In this document: piece by piece, positions 22,477 to 30,900 of the stretch
Position numbering within the stretch: the stretch's first letter is position 1
How the letters are laid out: every line of letters starts with the position of its first letter
DNA from: Chromera velia
Taxonomy: Eukaryota; Sar; Chromeraceae
DNA: 35,000 bases
Reading direction: 5' to 3'
NCBI GenBank assembly: GCA_018398765.1
Contig: JAHBMJ010000251.1
Coordinates: forward strand, 11,714 to 46,713
The notes under the pieces: generated by a model
Databases searched by the model: none
The model's input: only the letters and a program-made list of their open reading frames with translations
What the model was told of the DNA's origin: nothing
Position numbers and translations under genes: made by a program

Positions 22477-23898
22477 GGTAATCTCACTTATAAAACGACA
22501 TTTTTGAGCTTGGATGGGACAGTGTGACTGTAGACGGATGGCTGCCTGACCTGGCCATGCAGGCATATGCGTGCGTGCGTCATAGAACATTGCACATGCA
22601 TGCAGTCGCACGGATACCAATCTGTTGCCACCGTCTCTCTCTGTTCTCTTCTTCTTCCCCACTAATCTTAAATAAAAAGTGGCACAGATTCTGAAGCTAC
22701 AACATTCAAAACGAAGACTAGATCTGAGATCGTAATAATTTTTCGATGTGATTGGTACTGTTTTCAGGCTAAAATAGCAATATTTTTTGTCTTTTCATTT
22801 CTGTTTGGCGTGTAGAAAAGCCTGGAGCAGGGGGGCGGCTACGCCGCCAGATGATGGCTCGTCCTCTACCTCCTTTACTCTATGAAAGTTGGCAGCGGGT
22901 AAGTGCAGGAACATGTGACTGGGTAGAGAGGGAAGAAGTTGAACGCGTTTTGAGAGAAAGAGATGTAGAAGTGGGAAGCCAGAAGGTAGTCCGAGACGAT
23001 CACGTAAATTATGTGTTGCTGGGAGTGACATCGTCTAGAGAAACTCTTCGGATATGGTATGGAACGGAAACGGCAGGCCCACGGAATGGAGGAAAGAAAG
23101 CTAAACAGATTGTTGCTGCTCGCGTGTTCGGTTTGGGAAAACCGAAAGGTTTTTTCTTTCATTTCTCGTCAGAGCCAGGGAAAGGGACGCCGTGGCTGTC
23201 TTGTTTAGACAGAAGCAGCGTGAGGGTGTATGTGGTGGATGTTGTGAAATCACAGACGGTCTCCTACGAAGTGGAGGCTGATTTCACAGGTGCTCTTTAT
23301 GCAATAGAATATGCGAGAGGGCGGATTATGAAATGGACCCGTCCTTTCAAGAAAATCTAAGTGCGGGGCGCATTCATAGGAAGGGGGGAGATGGAGAAGC
23401 TAGAAGAAGAGACCATGAGAGGTCTCGTTTTTACCTATGGGCCCGAGTGGAAGGCTCGGATGGTCGATAAGGACGGAACATAGCTCTATGGATTGCCCCT
23501 GTTGTGGGCGCATGTGTGTGGCCGCTGTTTTCGTTGTGGGGGGTGTGTGAAAGAGTGTGGCAGTGCAAGAAGTTGTTCGGTTGTTCTTCCCCCTTTGCCT
23601 CCCCGTAGAGGCGTTGGACGGCCTCACAATGCATGTGACATCTGCCGAAGAGACCCCAGAAACGTTAGGTGCCTGCAGGATGGTCAGTGCACTGCCCGTG
23701 CAGAAGCTCGTGCAGAGACTTAATTTAGAAAATAACAGACATTTGAGTGTTTTTATACTTTTTGTGGGTCATTACTAAGTTCTCTATTTAAAATAAAATT
23801 TATACTTGTGTGGCTGATTTCTATCTATTTTTTTAGAGATTTGTTGTTTTTTTCTCTATAGAAAGTCCCTATGATGTCCATTTATGATTGAGATTACC
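22477..23898 (+). mobile_element. nested 1.42 kb TA-flanked element, copy 2, head-to-tail with copy 1
   Basis: It is nearly identical to copy 1, with the same GGTAATCTCA and TGAGATTACC ends. It shares the single TA at 22475-22476 with copy 1 and has TA at 23899-23900. The junction is the palindrome GATTACCTAGGTAATC. Joining the outer flanks around one TA gives the empty site GCAT-TA-ATGC. Confidence 0.82.
22851..23723 (+). pseudogene. unknown element-encoded protein, copy 2, broken by TAA and TAG
   Basis: It has the same 291-codon frame length as copy 1, with no net insertion or deletion. The N-terminal part is intact through codon 48. A TAA at 23358-23360 (codon 170, CAA in copy 1) and a TAG at 23481-23483 (codon 211, TGG in copy 1) break it. 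All three nonsense changes across the pair are C-to-T or G-to-A transitions. The C-terminal cysteine cluster is preserved, with only scattered substitutions. Confidence 0.6.
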
Positions 23899-24299
23899 TA
23901 ATGCATGCATGCCCCGCAAATTTTGCATTGCGAGTGCATGGGTGGCCCGTGCACCGCTTCTATACCCTCTGTCATCCATCCCTACCCTTGAGAAGAGGCT
24001 CGAAAAAAAGGTAGAACAAAGCTTCAAGGAGGAAAAACAACGTAGAATTGACCGGGATTGGAGGTGTTGTTTCCTTTTCGTCTGACCTACAGAGTAGTCG
24101 GTCCTGTCTCCCCCCAGATTTGCCCAGATCACCGGTGTTCTGCTCGAATCTGCCCTGCTTGTCTACTACTGAGTACAGCCGTCGGGGCCTCTACTTCCAT
24201 CTGCGTCCTCACCTTTTGGATTGGCACTGGGGTGGATAGACGGTGGAGGGGCTCCTACGTCTTACCTTCGCCCACATCCTCGTCCTAACGAAACTGTTC

Positions 24300-25463
24300 T
24301 TTTTCGCTGAGTTTGGAGGTGTGCTCGGCAGAAAAGCGAATCGAAGGTCATGCACATACGTACGGGCGGTTGGCGGGTCTGCAGGCGGGGCTCGGTTTGG
24401 CTGCGTCTGCGTGGCGGGCGTTCTATTCGGGGGGGCGGCGAACAAACAAACAAAGAAACAAACAGACAAAGCAATCCTGGCGGCAGTCAACAGGCCTGAT
24501 CCTGAGAATCTTGTACAAAGCGCCGAAGCCTTACGAGCAAAGCTTTGTCTCTGTGTGGATGAAGTCGCGCAGAAGTTGGACTCGTGTTGTTGGGAGGGGG
24601 TGAAGAGGGAGGTCAGGTTGTTGTTGCTCCAACATTCGGATTGGTGGACGTTTCTGGCCGTCTGGCCACAGACCTGGCTGCTCTCGAGATAACATTGTCA
24701 GAGCCTGGGAGGTTCTGTAGCAGTGTTCACGGAGAAGTGGACCAGATTATGCATCATGCAGCTTCCACTCCTGGATCACTTGAAGGCTTCCTCCACAACC
24801 CCTCCAGAACGCAGAAGAGGTGCTGCCAATCCTCGTCAACCATATGGAGAAGCGAACAGGACAACGATTCTCACAGGTGAGCCAGGTGGCGGTGCTTCGT
24901 ACTTTTGCTCTCTTGTTTCTCTGTCCCACCTTAATTGTGTGGCAAACTTCAGGTTCAAGGTCAGGGGTGTCTCTTCAATAGGGTGTCTCTCTCACAATTT
25001 CGTCCCGTCTCCCTTCACTTCTGTTGTGCTCCTTTCAGGCCCTCTCTGAACTGTGCTGGAGCTGCGACTCTTTCGGCATCTTGTTCCTCATCGGAGTGGA
25101 GTTCTGCTGTCCCTCAAGAAGGTGAGTGAGTGATGGAGTGCATGATATTGGGGAGGTTGCGGAACGATGCATGTTTCTCCCGTCAGTGAGCGATCACAGG
25201 CAGTGAAGGGCAGAGGGGGGCGCGTCGTCATGGGGGCTGTTGGGTTCTACTTGTTTCTCTGTATCCAGATGAGATTGCAAGGGGGGCATACTTGTTTCTC
25301 TCTATCCAGATCAGATTGGGAGGATCGAGTGACATCATTCAGCTGCTGCAACAATCTGCAACAGATCCCCTCCTCCCACTCCTGTGCGTCCTCCTCTGCC
25401 CGCCTCCTCTTCTGTCACTGCAGGGGAAAGTTCGTGTGCCCTTCCGGAGCTTTGACGTTTCAG
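24300..25463 (+). CDS. unrecognised spliced gene within the inverted-repeat unit (5' start and 3' end unresolved)
   Basis: Candidate exons are about 24300-24611, 24808-24876, 25039-25121 and 25310-25463. The second and third join cleanly in phase 0 (NHMEKRTGQRFSQ into ALSELCWSCDSFGILFLIG), with CAG-GTGAGC and TTTCAG at the boundary. The first ends in AQKLDSCCWEGVKRE before a GTCAGG donor. The fourth begins IRLGGSSDIIQLLQQSA and ends FRSFDVS. The link from exon 3 to exon 4 is unresolved because the frames differ. The product has leucine-rich and Cys-containing helical segments. No family was recognised. Downstream pieces at 27178 and 27562 may belong to it. Confidence 0.4.
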
Positions 25464-25599
25464 GTGTGGGAGAGCCCATGGACGCATTCAATTGCAAGAG
25501 GGATCTGTCGGGTGTTTGACCTTTCTTCCTTCCCCTCTTTCTTGTCTCTGTCTCTTTCCACTTCTCCTCCTCCCGTCCCTCTGCCTTCACGTAACCGCC

Positions 25600-25745
25600 A
25601 CCTCCCCCCTTCTCTCTCTGTGGCTATATGTGTTTGTGTCTGTCTCTCTGACCTGCTGTCTCGCTTCCTGTCTGCCTGCTGGCCTATGTGTCTGTGTGTG
25701 TGCGTCTGTCTGTGTGTCTGTTTGTCTGTTTGTCTTCTGTGTGTG

Positions 25746-25778
<33 letters not shown>

Positions 25779-26226
25779 TTCTTTTTGTCTATTGTGCTCA
25801 TGAAGAAAAAGAGGGAGAAGAAGAAACATATAGTCTGTCTGTCTGACCTGACTGACTTTCTGTCTTTCAGTCTATATGCCTCTCTTCCTCCCCATTTTTT
25901 GGTCTGCGTCTCTCTCTCTCTCTCCCTCTCTCTGTCGGTCTTTCCATCTGTCTGTTTAGATAACCGTCTCGCTTCCTCTCTGGCTTGTCCGTCTGTTCGT
26001 CTGTCTGTCTGTCTATCGGTCTGTCGGTCTTTGTTCTTTCTTCCTTTTGTCTGTTGTGTTCATGAAGAAAAGAAGGGAGAAGAAGAAACATATAGTCTGT
26101 CTGTCTGGTCTGTCTGCCTGTCGGTCTGTCTGGTCTGTCGGTCTGTCTGTCTGCCGGTCTGTCTGTCTGTCTGGTCTGTCGGTCTGTCTGTCTGTCTGGA
26201 GGAAAAGGAAAAGAAAAGACGATATA

Positions 26227-26262
<36 letters not shown>

Positions 26263-26325
26263 TTTTGTCTATTGTGTTCATGAAGAAAAAGAGGGAGAAG
26301 AAGAAACATATAGTCTGTCTGTCTC
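25600..26325 (+). repeat. long (CTGT)n-rich region with interspersed ~57 bp unit
   Basis: Dense CTGT/CTGG arrays are punctuated by a conserved unit containing TCATGAAGAAAA then GGGAGAAGAAGAAACATATA. Copies of the unit lie at about 25786, 26049 and 26267, with a shortened form near 26920-26980. Each copy passes directly back into (GTCT)n. Confidence 0.9.
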
Positions 26326-26402
26326 CCCTCCTTGCTTCTTTCCTCCATTCACGCATTCATCGGTTGACTCATTCGTTCTCCCCCCCTTTTCTTCTCTCAC
26401 GA

Positions 26403-26431
26403 CCAGAAGGCCAGAAGGAGAGAAGACAAGC

Positions 26432-26463
<32 letters not shown>

Positions 26464-26655
26464 GGGAAGGAGAGAGAGAGAGAGGAAGAAAGAAAAAAAA
26501 AAAACAAAGAACGTGTGTCCTTAGGCCAGTTCAGTCGTGCGTGCGTTCATGCAGTGAGTGACTCTCGTGTGCGAGAGAGAACGAGAGAGAGAGAGAGAGA
26601 GAAAGAGAAAGAGAAAGAGAAAGAGAAAGAGAAAGAAAGAAAGAAACAAAGAAAC
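26403..26655 (+). repeat. (AAAG)n and (AG)n/(AAAGAG)n polypurine arrays
   Basis: Purine arrays at 26427-26465 (AAAG), 26468-26484 (AG) and 26574-26650 (AG then AAAGAG then AAAG/AAAC) separate the two CTGT-rich blocks. Confidence 0.93.
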
Positions 26656-26699
26656 ACAAAGAAACAAAGACTCAAAGAACGAGAAAGGAAGTCATGGAG

Positions 26700-26876
26700 A
26701 CTGTCTGTGCCTGCCTGTCTGTCTGTCCGTCTGATGTCCGTCTGTCTGTCTGTCCTACCAGTCTCGGTCCCTTGCCCCCTTCCATTTAACGTGTCCGTCA
26801 CCTTTCTCTGTCTTTCTCTGTCTGTATGTCTGTATGTCAAGGAAAAGAAAGAAAGAAAAAAAAGTCATGGGGCCTG

Positions 26877-26911
<35 letters not shown>

Positions 26912-26996
26912 GCCTGTCTCTCATGAAGAAACATATAGTCTGTCATGAAGAGAAGAGGCAAAAGAAAAAACCATTTAGTCTGTCTGTCTGTCTCCC
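26700..26996 (+). repeat. second (CTGT)n-rich block
   Basis: CTGT arrays at 26700-26756 and 26876-26920 contain a partial copy of the interspersed AAGAAACATATAGTCTG unit. The same words end the upstream block. Confidence 0.9.
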
Positions 26997-27177
26997 TTCC
27001 TTGCTTCTTTCCTCCATTCACGCATTCATCGATTGACTCATTCGTTCTCCCCCCCCTTTTCTTCTCTCACGACTTCTTCCCCTTGATCCCGGGCTTGGGC
27101 GGCAACCATTCTTTCTTTCTTGTCTTTCCTCAGGTTCCTGGCTGTCTCTCTTTTTCTGTGTCTTTGCATGATTGCAG

Positions 27178-27720
27178 ATGGGCGGGGCACCAATTCTTGG
27201 CGCGGCTCTCGGCGGAGCTTTGTGCGTGGCTCTCTTGGAGATTCCGAAGGTCATTTTTTGATCCATACAGAAAGGAATTTCAATCAAAAGCCGTGAAGAG
27301 AGAAGAGAACTCAGACAGAGAAGAGAAGAGAAGAGAAGCCGTGGAAGGGCTCAGAGAAGACCTGCTGGCCGTTGACAGACAGACAGACGCCTCCCTTCCT
27401 CCAGCAAGACAGAAGAATGAATCAGGAATGAGCACGGTGACCCCCACCAGCACCAGCTCCTGACAGCTGTAGACACTGTATGAGTGTGACCTCAACTCCT
27501 CTCAATTCCTTCACTTTCCCCCCTGTGCTTCTCACGTGGTCGGTTCGCTGTTCTGCTGCAGATTGACAGTGACCACATGTACATGCATGAGTGGAGATTC
27601 TTCACCCTGGAGACCTTCAACGTTCGGTGGCCGGGGGTGGTGGTGCAGGCCGGAAGCAAAGCACCACTGTTGGGGGGCACGCAGGAGGTTGGGGGGGGNG
27701 GGGGGGGGGGAACCTCAGGA
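27178..27720 (+). CDS. possible downstream exons of the unrecognised element gene
   Basis: After ATTGCAG at 27177 two frames stay open. One reads MGGAPILGAALGGALC, a glycine-zipper-like hydrophobic stretch, up to an AAG-GTCATT donor at about 27249. The other reads WAGHQFLARLSAELCAWLSW and then a long Arg/Glu-rich tail to a stop at 27463. After CTGCTGCAG at 27561 a third segment reads DSDHMYMHEWRFFTLETF, then VRWPGVVVQ, before a poly-G run with an N at 27700. Which frames are used cannot be settled here. Confidence 0.3.
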
Positions 27721-28025
27721 GGGAGGGGAGGGGCACTGCCGGAATGGAATGGACTAGATGCGGGGCGGGTGGCATGACGAGTCTCCAGTGCGGGGGGCTC
27801 CTTGGCCTCTCTGAGTTGATTGGGGGTGTCGCTGGCTAGTTGCGATCCGCAGCAGAAGTCGCGGTGGGGCTGTTCTGCCTGTCTTTTGCCGGTCAAGTAA
27901 GGACGCTTTTCCGGGGGCGATGGCCTCCCACGTGAGTGGTGCTGCTTCTGTCTTTGGCTGTTAGAACGTCGGCTGAATCCTCATACCCAGAGCCTGGCCT
28001 TGCGTCGAAAACTCTGACTGGCCTT

Positions 28026-29039
28026 GAGAAGAAATTGCAGGTGAGTCTTCCGAAGCTTTGTGTGCATGCGTGATCATTCTCTTCACGCTCTCACAACTTC
28101 CTTCACTGTATTTTCCCAAAGGTTTCATCCTGCGCAGCCCGTCATGGATCCGCTCGCGCGTTTGAAACAGATGAAAAGTACAGTCAAGCAGATTCTGTGT
28201 GTGGTCACTGTTGTGACACTGAATCAATGATGTGAAAGAATCGCATTGTTGATTGTCCCCGCGTTGTATTTTCCCAAAGGTTTCATCCTGCGCAGCCCGT
28301 CATGGATCCGCTCGCGCGTTTGAAACAGATGAAAAGTACAGTCAAGCAGATTCTGTTTGTGCTCACTGTTGTGACACTGAATCAATGATGTGAAAGAATC
28401 GCATTGTTGATTGTCTGTGTGGAAGACTCAAACCTTTTTTTGTATGCAGGTCATCTCAACACGGAGCTAGCTTTGGGACGGATGAATGGCTGACTTTTCC
28501 ACTGGAGGATGGGGATCTCTCAATAGTCACCAAAGAGATGACAGAGGTTGGAGAGGAGAATGAAGGGGAAAGGGAAAAGGGGGGAGGGAGAGACGGGGAG
28601 AAGGGTCGCGAGGATGGGGATCTCTCAATAGTCACCAAAGAGATGACAGAGGTTAGAGCCTGAGAGGAGAATGAAGGGGAAAGGGGAAAGGAGGGAGGGA
28701 GAGATGAGGAGAAGGGTCACGAGGATGGGGATCTCTCAATAGTCACTAAAGAGATGACAGAGGTTAGAGAGGAGAATGAAGGGGAAAGTATTTAACGAAA
28801 ATTAATAAGTGGTATCGTATAGGAAAAACATGAAGTTCACTTTCATGGACCACAATCTTTTAACGATGATGGTGGTGCCGTTAACATTTAGCTGGTTTAC
28901 TATTTAAATTCCACTAAAAAAATTAAAATTGGGCATACAGGGGTAATTAGTAGAATATATTCCTAAAAAGGTAATTAGCATTCAAATAATCAAAATGGTA
29001 CTTTTAATTAACTATATTCCTAAAACCCCTAAGAGGCAC
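28026..29039 (-). repeat. right terminal inverted repeat arm
   Basis: The reverse complement matches 19031-20063. It contains two nearly identical 158 bp units and the ~105-115 bp minisatellite. Its inward-facing frame on the minus strand (about 27961-28227) is open and corresponds to the one in the left arm. Confidence 0.88.
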
Positions 29040-29339
29040 AGTAAGTGAGCGGTCAGAAGTGCATTATATTGGTTTTGGAGGTCTTTATCCACCACGACCA
29101 GTCGAAGAGTCCTGTTGAGCACCATGGTGGTAACTTTATCTGTGCATGTAGATACCAGACATGTGAAAGGGACGACCGATAGTATATGCTTATAATCGTT
29201 TCACTTTTTTTACTTATGTTTGCTTTCATCGTTTTGTTCGCATTCATTTCTCGGAATTTTCTCCCCCCTTGTGTCTGTATATATAGAAAGTAACCAATCT
29301 CTTTTTGTGTCAATGCCTGTAGCATCTCTCTGATTCAGT
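29040..29339. other. flank of the inverted-repeat unit, nothing recognised
   Basis: This is AT-leaning sequence between the right arm and the minisatellite. A short minus frame is open here but has no recognisable motif. Confidence 0.5.
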
Positions 29340-29990
29340 CGCACTGCCATTGTATATCAAATGTCGTCCTGTCGCATCTGCTGTCCTGTCGCATCTGCCG
29401 TCCTATCGCATCCTGTAGCATCTCTCTGATTCAGTCGCACCTGCCATCTTGTAGCAAATGTCGTTCTGTCGCATCTGCCGTCCTGTCGCATCTGTCGTCC
29501 TGTCACATATGCCTTCCTGTCGCATCTCTCTAATTCAGTCGCACCTACCATTTTATATCAAATGCCGTCCTGTCGCACTTGCCGTCCTGTCGCACCCGCC
29601 GTCCTGTAGCATCTGTCGTCCTGTCGCATTTTGTCATCCTATCGCATCTGCCGTCCTGCAGCAAATGCCGTCCTGTAGCAAGTATCCTCTCGTATCAAAA
29701 TGCTGCCTTGTAGTATCTGTCATCCTGCAACAAATGTTGTCTTGTAGCATCTTCTATCTAGTATCAAGTACGTAGTGAAATACAATTTTATGCCTCTGTA
29801 GTAAATGTTATTTGATATCAAACACTTGTTTATAGTATCTACTGTTTCATAACAAATACCTAGTCAAATATTATCTTATAGCATCCACCATCTTATAGGA
29901 ACTATTATTCTATAATATCTGCTATTTGGTAGTAAATACCTAGTCAAATATTCTTTTATAACATCTAGTATTTTGTAGTAAAATTTAATT
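29340..29990 (+). repeat. ~16-17 bp minisatellite, decaying to the right
   Basis: Units of the type ATCTGCCGTCCTGTCGC repeat from about 29350. Toward 29700 the units become GTATCTGTCATCCTGCAACA, and by 29900 they are AT-rich (ATCTNNTATTTTGTAG). Larger-order copies (CATCTCTCTGATTCAGTCGCA at about 29322 and 29418) suggest a nested repeat. Confidence 0.85.
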
Positions 29991-30280
29991 GATTGATTGA
30001 TTGTCTCACACTAGACGTTGTGCCACTAAGTTAAATGGTCTCCTACGCAAAAATATTCTATCATAGTAAGCTAGAATTCTGACATATCTTGATATAGTAA
30101 GTAAACATGTATTACCACATTTTAATAAAAAAACTATACGAGAGTGGACTGGCAATAGACAGACCATATGGCGTGTAGGGGGGGCATAGCACTTAGTGTG
30201 ATGTGCATGGCGGGACCGATCAACGCAACTACCGACCTAAATGGCGGCACCGCAGCGGCAGTGTAAGAAGGCACTTATTG

Positions 30281-30600
30281 GGCCACCAAGTTAAAGAGTC
30301 TCACTTCATAACTACCCAAACGTCTCACTTTTTTTAAACCCATTCCGGCCACAAGGGAAGGAGCCGATTGCCATCATCTCCACAGCTACTTCAAAGTTTG
30401 TAAGGGTGCTGCCCAGCTGCTCATCATACTTGTCAGCAATTATTGGGTCACTAGGTAGACTTCATAATTACCGAAACGTCTCACTTTTTTGACTAATTCT
30501 TGCCACAAGGGAAGGAGCCGATTGCCATCCACTTCGGAGTCCGCAGCACCACCATCAGTTTGCAAGGCTGCTGTCTAGCTACTGATCATGCTTGGTGTTC
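30281..30600 (+). repeat. 156 bp tandem duplication
   Basis: CGTCTCACTTTTTT starts at 30321 and 30477. Both copies continue through CCACAAGGGAAGGAGCCGAT to CATCATACTTG or GATCATGCTTGG. A third, diverged trace may start near 30010. No coding capacity is recognised. Confidence 0.85.
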
Positions 30601-30752
30601 TCCATCTTCCTTTGCCTGCTGAGCGACTTTCAAGGTTCGTACCCTTGGTTATAACACAGAAGCCCTCTCTTTGGTTCGTTCCCGCCTCCTACATCTGTCT
30701 GTCTCCTCCATGATGCGCAGTGTACCTTTTAACTTCTCCGTGTTCACTCTGC

Positions 30753-30900
30753 GGCTGCAGATCAGCACGAACACGAGCGATGAGCACACGGTTGAGTCTG
30801 TCAATCTCACCGATCTCACTTTGTGGCTGCAGATTGGCATGAATACGAGAGACGAGCACATGGCTGAGTTAGTCGATCTCACAGCGGGTCTGCTCGCCGG
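30753..30900 (+). repeat. 72 bp tandem repeat (24-codon period)
   Basis: GGCTGCAGAT occurs at 30753 and 30825. The 72 bp unit is a multiple of three, and the plus frame stays open across both copies (LQISTNTSDEH and LQIGMNTRDEH). It could be a small coding repeat, but no surrounding gene is evident. Confidence 0.75.

Larger units (their letters stand above)
19031..29039. mobile_element. ~10 kb unit bounded by ~1.0 kb terminal inverted repeats
   Basis: The sequence from 19031 (GTGCCTCTTAGGGGTTTTAG) recurs on the opposite strand ending at 29039, with few mismatches, through to 20063 and 28026. The arms are about 1033 and 1014 bp. Both arms share, in order, an AT-rich outer end, a ~105-111 bp minisatellite and a 158 bp repeat (two full copies right, diverged left). 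This structure fits a large DNA transposon or foldback-type element. I could not find a clear target-site duplication: the left flank ends GGAAGCA and the right flank begins AGTAAGT. The interior holds nested elements and unrecognised coding frames. No DDE transposase, polymerase or integrase motif was recognised. Confidence 0.8.

Noticed and set aside
24243-24692. The full 149-codon plus frame as one gene.
   Set aside because: It starts without ATG, and after about 24611 the frame passes a plausible GTCAGG donor; only the part before that donor is kept as a candidate exon.
25167-26561. A long plus-strand open frame of over 450 codons.
   Set aside because: Most of it is translated CTGT/CT microsatellite (runs of Cys-Leu-Ser-Val). 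The frame stays open because the repeat has few stops, not because it encodes a protein.
19031-29039. Interpretation as a Polinton/Maverick element.
   Set aside because: Arm length and overall size are suggestive, but I found no polymerase B, integrase, packaging ATPase or capsid motif and no 6 bp target duplication.
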